IMG/VR virus record: IMGVR_UViG_3300050821_003130
Coordinates: 1 to 61,841 of that record
DNA: 61,841 bases
Direction: 5' to 3' (one strand)
Source: a virus
In this document: piece after piece, positions 39,545-49,300 of the stretch
How the letters are laid out: the number at the start of each line of letters is the position of its first letter
Numbering within the stretch: the stretch's first letter is position 1
Notes under the pieces: generated by a model
Databases searched by the model: none
Told to the model about the DNA's origin: nothing
What the model saw: the letters and a program-made list of their open reading frames with translations, nothing else
Program-made: the position numbers and the translations under genes

Positions 39545-40407
39545 TGGCTACTATACCCCAGAACATCGATCATGATGAAGTCGCATGGCAATAGAGGAAT
39601 AAGTTGCCCCGACGTGGCGCTACCGTCAAACGGAGATGGTGCGCCGGCGTACAGCCCACCACCAGACCAATCGCCGTAGTCAGGACTAGTCTGGAAACTT
39701 CGCTGGTTCGTCGCACCACTATTGATCGAGAAGTAGCGCGCTCCTGTCGTGGTCAGATTTCGCGTCCCATTCGAGGCGTAGCCGTAGAAGTCCTGGATCG
39801 ACATCGCCCCGGCACCGAAAGACATGCTGAGGTTGGCGAAACGCCCCATCGTCTCCATCATCTCGTGCAGAGCCGCCTCGCGGAAGTCGATCTGTCCCGC
39901 CGTCGGCGTCCCGCTGTACGACCAACTAACACCTGTGTTGAAGCCGATGAAGGCGTATCCGGTGCCAGACTCAGTAGTGAGCCCGAGTGCAATTTCTTGC
40001 GCGGTCGTCATGACGCCAAAAGAAACACCAGACGGCGCGGATGACGGCAGCGTACTGACCGCCTGCATAGCGTTCGCGCTTGTCGCGTGAGCGATGAGAG
40101 CGGTTCTGGCATCGGTGTAAGCGATGGCGGCCAGGAAATAGACGCTTGAAGCGTCACCACCAACGCCGCTGCCGTCTACCTCGCCCCAACCAACGTTAAT
40201 GTGGATCGTGCTGTTCAGATAGATCAACGACCCGAGGTACGCCGCAGCCGCGTTCATCGCAGGCTTGAAGCCGGCCGGAGCGCTGCTCGTGCTGCTGTCG
40301 TAGATTAGGACTATCTGGAACTGGCCGCTGTTGTTCCCGTGCGTCCATGCGTATGCCGGATTCAACAGCCACAAAAACAAAAAAATTACAGAAAACGCTT
40401 TTCGCAT
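39541..40407 (-). CDS. Exported metalloprotease-like protein
   Basis: 288 residues. Signal peptide (FSVIFLFLWLLNPAYA), then a domain with ALHEMMETMGR (His181, Glu182), like the HExxE-type site of a bacterial family of secreted metalloprotease-like proteins (NF038122, from memory). The third metal ligand is not evident. In a phage it could trim surface proteins or process fibres. Confidence 0.68.
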   Translation of the reverse strand: MRKAFSVIFLFLWLLNPAYAWTHGNNSGQFQIVLIYDSSTSSAPAGFKPAMNAAAAYLGSLIYLNSTIHINVGWGEVDGSGVGGDASSVYFLAAIAYTDARTALIAHATSANAMQAVSTLPSSAPSGVSFGVMTTAQEIALGLTTESGTGYAFIGFNTGVSWSYSGTPTAGQIDFREAALHEMMETMGRFANLSMSFGAGAMSIQDFYGYASNGTRNLTTTGARYFSINSGATNQRSFQTSPDYGDWSGGGLYAGAPSPFDGSATSGQLIPLLPCDFIMIDVLGYSSQ

Positions 40408-40412
40408 TGATT

Positions 40413-40742
40413 TTACTGCGCAGGCGTTACAGTGATTGGCACGACAGCATTAGCCGCATTTTGCGCTGCCGTCGTCTGCGCTGCGGCTTGCACAGCCAAC
40501 TTTAACTGGTTAAAAATATCGTTCGCATAGATGTTGAAACAGCCAGCGGCAGTCCCGCTCCCCGGCGTACTGGCGTAATGCGCCGAGCACCAGGAAACGA
40601 ACGTCGCTGCGTCAGCGTCCGAGATCGTGGCTGTAGGCGCGAACGTCGTGGTGCCGGCTGTGTTCTTGTATGTGATAGTTAAGCTCCCGGCGTTAGCCGG
40701 AAGCACAGATGCAAGTAGAAATATTAGCGCTGCTCTGATCAT
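40413..40742 (-). CDS. Small exported hypothetical protein
   Basis: 109 residues with a clear signal (IRAALIFLLASVLPANA) and a mature part ending in an Ala/Gln-rich helix. The start at 40742 is four bases after the neighbouring stop. Not recognised. Confidence 0.65.
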   Translation of the reverse strand: MIRAALIFLLASVLPANAGSLTITYKNTAGTTTFAPTATISDADAATFVSWCSAHYASTPGSGTAAGCFNIYANDIFNQLKLAVQAAAQTTAAQNAANAVVPITVTPAQ

Positions 40743-40746
40743 GGGT

Positions 40747-41784
40747 TCAGTCCGTTTTCCAACTCGTGCCATCACAGTAAACAGATGCGTGAACAGCACC
40801 GCCGCTGACATAGGCGGTCAAAAATGTAGGGGTCAAGGCGTCTGATACAGCGCCACGCGAGCCCTCCGCGCCAGCATTGCAAGTCGGCAGTGGCGTACCG
40901 GCAGCAGAGAACACTACGTTGTCTTGAATGACACCAGTATTCTTGACCGTAAATACGGTCTGAAGGGCGTTTTGCGACGTGCCTGTAGTGCCGGCGCGCG
41001 CCGCCTGAAAGATGATGTCGCCACCTGCTCCCGTACCAGTGCCGCGCGATCCATTTATAGTCGCATTTGCTCCTGTCGTATTACTCGTACCAGCCACAAC
41101 GCTTTGAAACGTTAATGTCTGCGCAGCCGGCGCCGCCGCATCAGACCGCCCGAATTGCCAAGTCGCGTTACCAGTAACAGTAAGAAAATCGTTAAAGCTA
41201 TTATTCCACTCGTCGAACTGAAATTGTCCATCACCGGATGCGGAGAGGGACCAATTATTTGTGTTAATTAGCGACCCACCGTTAAGCGTTATATTTCCAC
41301 CAACAGTCGTAAATCCCTGCGCGGCTGTCACAGCTCCGGTATTTGATACTTTAAACTCGCTGGTTGTTCCACTAGCTCCACCATATAAATTCATCAATGT
41401 CGATCCAGCGCCACGCGCCGTGTCAGTAATGTGCATTGCAAAAATGTCGGTAACCCCGGTCGTGTTGATCGTCCCCGTAAGGCTCATAAGTGAAGTCGCG
41501 CCAGAGCCTGTCAAAGAATATCCAGTAGAGGTTAACGGCGTTGTGTTGACAGTAGAATTGGTAATCGTAACCTGTCCGGTCCCGGCGTAAGTGAACCCCG
41601 CATCGCCGCCGAAGGCGGATGAATTGTTGAACTGAACGTTGGTGTTTGCTCCACCGGGAGTTCCTCCGCCACCACCACCGCCGCCAGCTCCGACTTGGAT
41701 TTGCGAGTACAGAGGCAGCGTCGAAAGCACGAACGCCGCGAGCGCGGAGAATAGGACAGAAGCTACTACGTCTTGCTTTCTCAT
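40747..41784 (-). CDS. Fibre/spike-like protein with N-terminal export or anchor segment
   Basis: 345 residues. A hydrophobic N-terminus (VVASVLFSALAAFVLSTL) precedes a Gly run, then GANTNVQFNNSSAFGGDAGF, a fibre-type repeat unit, and a C-terminal domain (LPTCNAGAEGSRGAVSDA) typical of phage fibre ends. Receptor or surface binding is likely. Confidence 0.75.
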   Translation of the reverse strand: MRKQDVVASVLFSALAAFVLSTLPLYSQIQVGAGGGGGGGGTPGGANTNVQFNNSSAFGGDAGFTYAGTGQVTITNSTVNTTPLTSTGYSLTGSGATSLMSLTGTINTTGVTDIFAMHITDTARGAGSTLMNLYGGASGTTSEFKVSNTGAVTAAQGFTTVGGNITLNGGSLINTNNWSLSASGDGQFQFDEWNNSFNDFLTVTGNATWQFGRSDAAAPAAQTLTFQSVVAGTSNTTGANATINGSRGTGTGAGGDIIFQAARAGTTGTSQNALQTVFTVKNTGVIQDNVVFSAAGTPLPTCNAGAEGSRGAVSDALTPTFLTAYVSGGAVHASVYCDGTSWKTD

Positions 41785-41785
41785 A

Positions 41786-42901
41786 TCACTTCACCGATCC
41801 GTGAATGAACGCCGTGGCAGAGGCTGTCTTGGTGAAGCACCCTGTTGACGACCATGATGCCGTGATCCCGGTCGTGAAGATCTCAACTGGACCAGGGTTG
41901 TAGTTGATACTCGCGGCGTAGATACCGCTCTGCGTCAAAGCGCCGGGAATGCAATCTTTCGGAGTTACGGCACCGTCTGCCGGCGCTGTCGTCGCGTCGA
42001 AGATCAGAAGATAGCCGGCTACAGTGCTCGTGGCATAGGCATTGTAGAGATTGCCGGGGCTTCCCTTAAGAATATGATTGGCTTCTGCCGCTGCGGACAG
42101 CACCGCCGTGATCCCGGCGGCGGCACCTGCTGTCGGAGCAATCTCAACTCCGTTCGTCGTTACGTCGGTCGTCTGGTCGATGCCAACCTTGCCGATGATT
42201 GCCGTGCCAGCAGGAATAGCCGCTTGCGCCGCCGTCAAGATGCCCTTTGCCACAGCATTCAATGTCGCCGTCGCCGCACCATTCGCGGCGGCGGTATCTG
42301 TCGTTGAACCTAATGCTACATCGGCGCCGTTGGAAATGGAACCGGAAGCGTAGGCACCGGAAGCGTAGGCACCGGAAGCCACGCCGCCAGAGGCTATGGT
42401 AACCGCTCCGCCAGAGCCTCCACCTCCACCACCACCCGTGCCGGTAGGAAGTCCCGACCCGCCGGTCATATTGACGGTCGTGGTGCTAGTCGATGTTATG
42501 CACGTAAGCTGGGTTGATGCCCCTACGGTGAACGCGAACCAACCACCGCCGGGAGAGAGGTACTGCGAGCTGGTGGTGGCAGATGCACCAAGAGCGCAAT
42601 AGGCGCCATTGGTCGCGCCCACATTGGTTGCCACCACCACAGTTCCGGCTGGTAGGGTGCCGGTAACTCCGCCGGTCGTAACCGCAATTGGAGTGCCGGT
42701 CGAAGTAGCGGTGAATCCCGAGATCGAGGCCGTTACCGAAGCGTTGACCTGCAGCGGGGTTGTCGAATTACACGGAAGCCACTGATTTAATCCGGACGTG
42801 GCGTTTGGATTCCAACAATTTAGATTGACGTTTTGGGCCTGCGATGGAGTTCCAATAAAGCTGAGCAGCAGCCCGATGAGCAGCAGAATTGCGCGTGTCA
42901 T
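41786..42901 (-). CDS. Exported fibre-like protein
   Basis: 371 residues: a strong signal peptide (AILLLIGLLLSFIGTPSQAQ), a beta-rich body, a Gly-rich linker and three short ASGAYASG-type repeats before a C-terminal region (PKDCIPGALTQSGIYAASI) found in phage virion proteins. The start is coupled to the small coiled-coil gene before it. Confidence 0.72.
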   Translation of the reverse strand: MTRAILLLIGLLLSFIGTPSQAQNVNLNCWNPNATSGLNQWLPCNSTTPLQVNASVTASISGFTATSTGTPIAVTTGGVTGTLPAGTVVVATNVGATNGAYCALGASATTSSQYLSPGGGWFAFTVGASTQLTCITSTSTTTVNMTGGSGLPTGTGGGGGGGSGGAVTIASGGVASGAYASGAYASGSISNGADVALGSTTDTAAANGAATATLNAVAKGILTAAQAAIPAGTAIIGKVGIDQTTDVTTNGVEIAPTAGAAAGITAVLSAAAEANHILKGSPGNLYNAYATSTVAGYLLIFDATTAPADGAVTPKDCIPGALTQSGIYAASINYNPGPVEIFTTGITASWSSTGCFTKTASATAFIHGSVK

Positions 42902-43119
42902 TTGGGCGACTCCTGCTTGGCCTGGAGGTCTTTGACTTGCTGCTGTGCAGCGGCAAGGGCGGCCTGCAATTGCTCAATCTGTACGGACTGGCTCGTCACC
43001 TGAATGATCAGGTTTCCGATCTGGGTGGCGATTCGTTGATTGATGTCGGACGGGGGTTGCTGGGCATGCGCGGGGATTGATACGACCAATCCCAGAGTAA
43101 GCAGGAAAGCGCGCATCAT
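42898..43119 (-). CDS. Small exported coiled-coil protein
   Basis: 73 residues: signal peptide (MRAFLLTLGLVVSIPAHAQ) then a helix rich in Gln/Ala/Leu with heptads. ATGA overlap at the start. It could be a spanin-like or fibre-tethering component. Confidence 0.62.
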   Translation of the reverse strand: MMRAFLLTLGLVVSIPAHAQQPPSDINQRIATQIGNLIIQVTSQSVQIEQLQAALAAAQQQVKDLQAKQESPK

Positions 43120-43409
43120 TTTCGCCTCACGATGATGTTCACCGCGATCACAAACGCCGCGTAAATCGCCAGCGTGGTGATCTGGTACGGGTTGGGATCG
43201 GCGGAAATCGCCATGCCGAGCCAAAATACGGAGGCCACGGTCAGGAGTGAGAACAACGAGGCCAGCGCGACCAGCGCCCGCTGCGACAGCGCGGTCAGGG
43301 CCAAGGTCAGGGCGTTGGTGGCGAGCTCGGTGCGGTTGTCCGGTGGAGCGGCTGTATTCTCGTCTTCCTCAACCAGCTCCAGCTTGAACGTCCCCGGTTT
43401 CTCCGCCAT
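43116..43409 (-). CDS. Two-span membrane protein
   Basis: 97 residues: a charged N-terminus and two hydrophobic segments (LVALASLFSLLTVASVFWLG and TTLAIYAAFVIAVNII). It precedes the exported-protein block and may be involved in lysis timing or export. Overlaps the upstream gene by 41 bases. Confidence 0.6.
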   Translation of the reverse strand: MAEKPGTFKLELVEEDENTAAPPDNRTELATNALTLALTALSQRALVALASLFSLLTVASVFWLGMAISADPNPYQITTLAIYAAFVIAVNIIVRRK

Positions 43410-43644
43410 CCTCGCCCTCCACGACGCTCAGGCGACCGCGCCACGAGCTGAAGTTGCCGCTGGGGGCCTCGGATTCGTCGTCCGGAGAATCCTTTTTCCC
43501 CTTCATCAGGGGCGCATAGTATGGGGCGAGGGCCTTGAGCGCGTCTAGCATTGTCTCGAATTCTGTTCCGTTTTCTTGCGCTTTCTTCGCAACGCTGGTG
43601 GCAAGCTTGTAGGTCTCGTCCAGGAAGTCTTTTTGTGCGGTCAT
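43369..43644 (-). CDS. Hypothetical acidic protein
   Basis: 91 residues from an ATG in an ATGA overlap with the 702-codon gene. Helical at the N-terminus (FLDETYKLATSVAKKAQ), acidic and disordered at the C-terminus. Not recognised. Confidence 0.6.
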   Translation of the reverse strand: MTAQKDFLDETYKLATSVAKKAQENGTEFETMLDALKALAPYYAPLMKGKKDSPDDESEAPSGNFSSWRGRLSVVEGEDGGETGDVQAGAG

Positions 43645-45719
43645 TGTCCAACCGTGGATGAGATGGGACCGGCCGTCAACGGGGTTAGAGCCGATCCGCC
43701 CTGCGAGACGGCCCCTGCCGCCCCGCCTAGACGGTTGACCGATGTCGGCCCCTTGTAGGCTCCGGTCAGGCGTTGGGCCACTTCGCTTTCCTGGTCGATT
43801 GGCGTCTGGAATAGGATGCGGGAAATCTGCTCGTTCAGTTTCGGATTTCCGCGACGGTCTTGGCGGTCGCGCCACATGCGCAGCGCCGTGCGTGCGGCAG
43901 AGTGCCACCGACCCGTCCCAGCCTGCATTGCCAAATCGGCGCCACCGGCAGACAGCAAGTTCTCCGTAGATTCGTCTTCAGCCGCTCTCTTGGCTGTCTG
44001 AGAGCCACCAAGAACGTCGAACTTGGTTCCGAACATCTTGGATTCCTTCGTCACCGCATCGACGAATGAATCGAAGTCATCCGGCGTCTTGAAATACGGC
44101 TTGAGCTGGTCGCGCATCCACGGGTTTTTGACCAGCGCCTTGGCTTCATCTCCGCTCAATCCAGTTTTGGCCAAGCGTTCACGCAGCATGTCGGCAACGC
44201 CGAGGCGGGCGAACTCCTGATCCCCGGGAGCCAGCTTGGAAAACTCCGCCGCGTTCTGCTCCGGTGAATTATTAAACACGGAGCGCCCCATCCGCATTGC
44301 GTCAAGGCTCTTGGTGGGTCCGGACCACGTTTCTCGGGCGAGCCGGTACACCCCACTCTTATCCAGCGTATCGAGTTCGTTGACGTAGGCCTGCCGAACT
44401 CGGTCTAGCCACACCCCTCGGGCGCTCAATCGGCCAGTGAGTTCATTCCGCTCGTCTGCGATCATTGCATCGAGGCCCTGCTTTCCCATGTCAAGAACGC
44501 GCATATTTGGGGACTTAAGAATCTTGATGTTCCCCTGCTGATCCAAATCAACGCCGAGCTGCGTAGGATCGAATGGCCGATTTTCGGCAAGAGACTGAAG
44601 TCGCTCAAGCTCGTATCCTCGGGCCATACCTGATCGAAGTGCCGGGTCATCAATGAACTGTTGCAGGCGCGGGCTCCAGATGCCTTCAAGCGCCCGCATC
44701 TCGTCATAGACCGGCTTCGACGCCGCGCTGCGGGCCTGCAGCATCGCCTCCGTCGTCTTGTGCATCGATGGGCCGCCGTTGACGTACTTGGCGATGTCAC
44801 CCGACAGGCGCTCTTGCGCGGACATCTGCTGCGGCGTGCGCGGACCGACCATGCCGCCTGGAGCGCCAGCGTCCCGCGTCTCCAGAAAGCTCTTTGTGAT
44901 GTTGCGAGACGGCCCCGGCTGCCGAGACACGTTCCCGGCCAGCGCCTTGGTGTTCTCTCCGCCGACATCGGCAAGCGTCATCGGCTTGCCTTCCTTGGCC
45001 GCCTCATTGATCAGGTCGATTGCGTCCTTGGCCGTTGGGCCGCCCGCCTTCTCATCCTGCCCCATGCGCTTGAGGATTTTCTGCACCGCCTGCGTCATGA
45101 CGTTTTCGGGGTACTCTCGGGCGAGATATTCACCAAGCGAGCGCACGCCATAACCAGCCGCCTTCCCGGCCGTCCCCAGGACGCCACCCACTGCGGTCCC
45201 CACCGCGCCCTGTTCAGCCTTGGTGGTCGCAAAGTCCTTCGTATCCTTCACTGGCTGAGTCAGCCCGGTTAGGGCTCCAGCCGTCATCGCCCCGGTGATC
45301 GGGCCACCGACCATCGCACCGAGGTAGTTCAGTGGCTGCAGCGCATTTCCAGCGATGCGACCCGCGTCGATCCCTTCCGGAGGCTTGTAGTCCTCCTCTC
45401 TCTTTTGGACCGTCTTATCGATGCTTTCGCGACCCGACTGCTGACGCTCTCGGATGCGCTTCTGCCCCTCCGTCTCGTTTTTCTTCGGAGGAGATTCGTT
45501 GGCGTGCGCCATCAATTGGGCGCCGCCGTATATCGAATCCATGAACCCGGTTCCGACCCGAGAACCAAATGAATCAGGCGCCGGCTTCTCTTGCGCTGGC
45601 GCCACATTCGGCAGCGCCTTGGCAATCTCCTCCACGGTGGCGTGCTGCTGCTCCGGCGACATTTTCATGAAGTCGTCGCCGACCGAGATTTTGTTTTCGC
45701 CGATGGTAAGAGTGGGCAT
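43641..45719 (-). CDS. Internal virion (ejection) protein candidate
   Basis: 692 residues, largely helical, with Gly/Ala-rich hydrophobic stretches (AVGTAVGGVLGTAGKAAGYG) in the first third, as in ejection proteins that cross the envelope. It lies among the tail and internal proteins, in the place where P22- and T7-like phages carry ejected proteins. The ATG at 45719 is preferred; an in-frame ATG at 45749 adds 10 residues. Confidence 0.7.
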   Translation of the reverse strand: MPTLTIGENKISVGDDFMKMSPEQQHATVEEIAKALPNVAPAQEKPAPDSFGSRVGTGFMDSIYGGAQLMAHANESPPKKNETEGQKRIRERQQSGRESIDKTVQKREEDYKPPEGIDAGRIAGNALQPLNYLGAMVGGPITGAMTAGALTGLTQPVKDTKDFATTKAEQGAVGTAVGGVLGTAGKAAGYGVRSLGEYLAREYPENVMTQAVQKILKRMGQDEKAGGPTAKDAIDLINEAAKEGKPMTLADVGGENTKALAGNVSRQPGPSRNITKSFLETRDAGAPGGMVGPRTPQQMSAQERLSGDIAKYVNGGPSMHKTTEAMLQARSAASKPVYDEMRALEGIWSPRLQQFIDDPALRSGMARGYELERLQSLAENRPFDPTQLGVDLDQQGNIKILKSPNMRVLDMGKQGLDAMIADERNELTGRLSARGVWLDRVRQAYVNELDTLDKSGVYRLARETWSGPTKSLDAMRMGRSVFNNSPEQNAAEFSKLAPGDQEFARLGVADMLRERLAKTGLSGDEAKALVKNPWMRDQLKPYFKTPDDFDSFVDAVTKESKMFGTKFDVLGGSQTAKRAAEDESTENLLSAGGADLAMQAGTGRWHSAARTALRMWRDRQDRRGNPKLNEQISRILFQTPIDQESEVAQRLTGAYKGPTSVNRLGGAAGAVSQGGSALTPLTAGPISSTVGQ

Positions 45720-45720
45720 C

Positions 45721-46401
45721 TCATTTCTCTTTAAATGGATCGTGATCAACTGGTATTAGTTTATAGTCAGGAGGCTCAAATCCGGGAGCAAATCCCGAGA
45801 AATTTCCATTTTCAAATTTGGCGCCAGGCATCATCGCCCATTTTCGTCGTTGCCACCGTTCCTCTGAGTGGTATTCTTTGTCCCGCTTGGCGGACGCTAT
45901 AGCAGAAGGAGTTTTTGAAATCTTTGCATTCCAGCTTGGACTTTCCGACCAATCCACCCCCGGACGCAAAACGTTATGTACGTCTGATGAATATCGATCT
46001 AATCCACGCGCAATGATGCGGTGACGTTCTGTCAAGTTTGGGTTATTTGCAATTTTTTCCGCTCTCGGCTCCGGATTCAAAGTCTCTGCTCCAAGTAGTC
46101 GATCATTATCCATTTGCTCCCGAAGGGATGATAGCCAATCCGTATTTTTAAATCCTCCCACCATTCCAAGAGCAATATTCACATTTGGGCTATCTAGCAC
46201 TTCACCAATTCTATCTGACCACTGCGGGGTTGCGGCTCCTTGTCCCTTCACAAGACCCATCAATCCACCAGACCAGAAGTCTTGCGCTGGCTTCTTGAGA
46301 GAGGCTACGGAATTGATGACACTTTCCGCAACATTTCCCTTTGGCCCCGAACCATGAACATCCTGGAACGGATCATAATCCACTGGCAATAGTTCAGGCA
46401 T
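45721..46401 (-). CDS. Virion-associated protein with PVDxDPF motif at both ends
   Basis: 226 residues. LPVDYDPF near the N-terminus is echoed by IPVDHDPF at the C-terminus. The base composition is more AT-rich than the flanking genes. Likely an internal virion protein or an interaction bridge; not recognised. Confidence 0.65.
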   Translation of the reverse strand: MPELLPVDYDPFQDVHGSGPKGNVAESVINSVASLKKPAQDFWSGGLMGLVKGQGAATPQWSDRIGEVLDSPNVNIALGMVGGFKNTDWLSSLREQMDNDRLLGAETLNPEPRAEKIANNPNLTERHRIIARGLDRYSSDVHNVLRPGVDWSESPSWNAKISKTPSAIASAKRDKEYHSEERWQRRKWAMMPGAKFENGNFSGFAPGFEPPDYKLIPVDHDPFKEK

Positions 46402-48349
46402 TTGCTACCATTAGGTATTTTCCGGGTCGGCTGGGATCGTCAACATAATAGCGACCATCGGGAGCCTGCCTGGCCCCTTCCGGCAATTGCAATTCGGAAT
46501 GTTTGTCAGGATCAAGATTCCACTTGATACCGGACGGGGTTACACCGCTCACGCCGCCACCCGGAATGGCGGTATGCGAACCCGACGACTTGTCGTCAAC
46601 GTCCGATCCCGGCTCCTCCTCCGTCGACAACTCCTGCAGAGCCTTTCGGGTGGATCGCATTTCGGCGCGCGTTTCCTTGTGCAGCTGCTCGATCACGGCA
46701 TCAACGGCACCCGTCCCCATCGCCTTGTTGATCATCTCATAGGCGTGTTCTTTGTCCCCGATGCGGGATTGGCCGCCACCGGAAATTGCCTGGGCATAGG
46801 TGTTGACGTAGGAATTTATAGCGGCAACGAAGCGCGCCAACTTCGGGTCGCTGGTTGCAGCTTCAACCGCCTGCGTGCCTTTATTTAGGATCGTGAACTG
46901 AGACCTCGGGGCCGCATCGGATGCCTGTTTGAGCAAGTCACCCATTTCGTCCGTCGCGTATATCGACGACAGCAGGCGACCGCGGCGGGTTTCCAGAGCG
47001 CGCAACCCGGCGGCCCGCGTCTGGAACCCGCGCTGACCTTCTGCGACTTGCTCCGGGGTCTTTCCCTCTTCCTTCATGACCTCCGCAACCCGGTTTTGGA
47101 TCGCCGTGACATTGGCCGAGCCCTGCGTACCGCGCCCGAGGTTAGGAGGCATCTTGCCGGTCTTGACGTAGGTCCTAGCCGCTCCATCGATTGCCTCCGG
47201 AGACAACGTAGTTCCCGATTGCTTCGCCGCCGCAATCTCCTTGGCCGCACGGTCATACGACGCGGCGTGGTCGCCAAAAGTTGGGCTGTTCGGATCGGTC
47301 TCATACGTCTGGGTGCGCTTATCGATCTCGTTGCTGCGGGCGCTGATCTGCTGAATCTGCTGCCACGCCTTAATCTCCTCCTCGCTGGAGGGCATCCTGT
47401 GGTTCTTTTCCCAATATTCGTTGCGGAAATCCTTCATGAGCTTCTGTTGCTCGGAAGTGGCAGGCTCGTTCAACGACTGCTTGACCTGCAGCGCATGATG
47501 GATGACGCGCAAGTCCTTCGGATCGGTGATCCCATTGACCTCCATGAACGACTTTTTCTCGGCCTCCAGAATTTGGTATTTGTTGTTGAAATCCTCGAAC
47601 TCATCCTTTGCCTTCGTCATCTCAACCGCGCCCTTGATCTGGGCGTTCTGGATGTCAATCACATCCTTGTCCATGCCGGCGTCCAGCATGGCCATGACTT
47701 TCTGATTGTCATACCGAGCCGCAATCTGCATCTGCTGCGTGCGCCAATCGGCAATGTCGGTAGTGGCAAGCTTGTTCGCGTCCTCGAACAGTTGGCGCTC
47801 CATGCCGAAACGCTTCAGCGCCAGTTCGGTGTTGTCCTTCCACGCCGTATAGGCGTCCTTGTATTTCGTCTCGTCGCCCGCCTTGATGGCTTCCATTGCG
47901 CCGGCTGCGGCATTGAGGGCGGATGTCATTGGGGTTTTCGTGAACGCCGACGCGGCCAGAGCGAAGATGACACCAACGCTGCCGAACGATTCGATAGGGC
48001 CATGACTGCGCTTGGCGCGCTCGGCATCGGCGTCCCACTTGGGCGGTAGCGTATCTGGCCCGGCCGCCTCTGCCCGGTAGGCCCGCTCGCGTTCTGCCCG
48101 GTCGCGGTCAAGTCGCTCGTTCAGTTTGGCGTCTGCCGCATCGCTGGCGGCCGACCGGCGCAGCGCGTTGTACGTCAGGCTACCGGACGGGCCCGTCAGA
48201 CCCGACGATTGCCGCTGTATGGCGCTGATAGGAGAATCGGTATCAGTTCCAGGTGCAGGTTCCGCCACCGGCTGGCCGAGGCCAAGGCCGCCCGTTCCCG
48301 TCTTGAGCGGCGGGAGATCGGTGGCGTCTATGGTCTCGGTTTCGGGCAT
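46394..48349 (-). CDS. Internal virion (ejection) protein candidate
   Basis: 651 residues, almost entirely helical with heptads (for example LNERLDRDRAERERAYRAEA) and a short hydrophobic segment near 130. It belongs with the two other long internal proteins of this region. Overlaps the 45721 gene by 8 bases. Confidence 0.7.
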   Translation of the reverse strand: MPETETIDATDLPPLKTGTGGLGLGQPVAEPAPGTDTDSPISAIQRQSSGLTGPSGSLTYNALRRSAASDAADAKLNERLDRDRAERERAYRAEAAGPDTLPPKWDADAERAKRSHGPIESFGSVGVIFALAASAFTKTPMTSALNAAAGAMEAIKAGDETKYKDAYTAWKDNTELALKRFGMERQLFEDANKLATTDIADWRTQQMQIAARYDNQKVMAMLDAGMDKDVIDIQNAQIKGAVEMTKAKDEFEDFNNKYQILEAEKKSFMEVNGITDPKDLRVIHHALQVKQSLNEPATSEQQKLMKDFRNEYWEKNHRMPSSEEEIKAWQQIQQISARSNEIDKRTQTYETDPNSPTFGDHAASYDRAAKEIAAAKQSGTTLSPEAIDGAARTYVKTGKMPPNLGRGTQGSANVTAIQNRVAEVMKEEGKTPEQVAEGQRGFQTRAAGLRALETRRGRLLSSIYATDEMGDLLKQASDAAPRSQFTILNKGTQAVEAATSDPKLARFVAAINSYVNTYAQAISGGGQSRIGDKEHAYEMINKAMGTGAVDAVIEQLHKETRAEMRSTRKALQELSTEEEPGSDVDDKSSGSHTAIPGGGVSGVTPSGIKWNLDPDKHSELQLPEGARQAPDGRYYVDDPSRPGKYLMVANA

Positions 48350-48350
48350 G

Positions 48351-49031
48351 TTAGATGGCCGCTGCAACTACCGGCGTAATTGCTTTTGCGAACGAGGAAA
48401 TCGAGGACATAAGGTCAGAATTCTGCTGCTGGTCGTACTTGTACAGCGATTCGTAGAGCTGGCTTGAGAGCCCGGTCGCCTGCAACCCGCTGCTGATGAG
48501 CTGTTGCCCGGTCTGCGCGAGCTTCATCTGATAGTCCGCGCTCTCCGCCGTCCCGGAGCGATCGGCCGCCGCCAAATCCTGGGTCAAGGCACTGTTCTGG
48601 CGGGGGTCCGCAGACGATCCGGTCTGCGCCGCGTTCTGGGTGATTCGCGCCTTGTTGGCCTGGGTGTCCTGCTCGACCTTGGCTTGTAGGGCTGGCGGCA
48701 ACGTTCCCTGCGTAAGGTACGACTGAAGCCCCTGCCCGGTGCTCAGCAGGCTCGATCCGGTCCCGGCGAGTGCGCCCGCCTCGCCGCTTAGAGCACTCAT
48801 GTTCGGGTCGGTCGGGTTTCCCTTCAGGAGGTCGTAGCCGAGTAGCCCGCCGGCAACACCAGCGCCGGCCAGCGACGATCCGCTGACATTGCCGAATAGG
48901 CTGCTGCTTTTGGCGGCGCCCGTGTTCGGGTCAAAGCCAGAAGCGTCCGCGCTCCCGGCATACGGAAACCCGCCGCCTGAGAACCCGATTCCACTGGTGT
49001 CGTCGAATATGCCGCTGTCAGACGTGGGCAT
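48351..49031 (-). CDS. Internal virion protein candidate
   Basis: 226 residues, Gly/Ser/Ala-rich N-terminus with a short hydrophobic loop (GAGVAGGLLGYDLL) and a Gln/Ala helical C-terminus (QMKLAQTGQQLISSG). Typical of the small ejection protein of short-tailed phages. Confidence 0.68.
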   Translation of the reverse strand: MPTSDSGIFDDTSGIGFSGGGFPYAGSADASGFDPNTGAAKSSSLFGNVSGSSLAGAGVAGGLLGYDLLKGNPTDPNMSALSGEAGALAGTGSSLLSTGQGLQSYLTQGTLPPALQAKVEQDTQANKARITQNAAQTGSSADPRQNSALTQDLAAADRSGTAESADYQMKLAQTGQQLISSGLQATGLSSQLYESLYKYDQQQNSDLMSSISSFAKAITPVVAAAI

Positions 49032-49038
49032 GAGCCAC

Positions 49039-49236
49039 CTATAAACTACAGTATATAGCCACGGGTACGGTTATGGCTGTCGCAAAAAGAGCAGCAACCA
49101 ATATTATTGAAACACTGCTTTCTTCATCCCTCTTTTCTCGCAATTCTGCGGCTCTGCTCTCAGGAGAGAGGGCATCAATCCACCGTTGCCAGCGCAACTC
49201 CTTCTCGACCTGTTCACGATATTCGTTCCTGGGCAT
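49039..49236 (-). CDS. Membrane-anchored hypothetical protein
   Basis: 65 residues: charged, helical N-terminus (YREQVEKELRWQRW) and a C-terminal hydrophobic anchor (VSIILVAALFATAITVPVAIY). The ATG at 49236 is favoured. Not recognised. Confidence 0.6.
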   Translation of the reverse strand: MPRNEYREQVEKELRWQRWIDALSPESRAAELREKRDEESSVSIILVAALFATAITVPVAIYCSL

Positions 49237-49300
49237 GGCGGTCACCATTCCATTCCTATCTAGGACCAGCCTGTGACCTTATGTTAAATTATGCCTTACG

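Noticed and set aside
47048-48049. 333-residue plus-strand frame opposite the ejection protein
   Set aside because: Leu/Arg-rich antisense shadow without signals.
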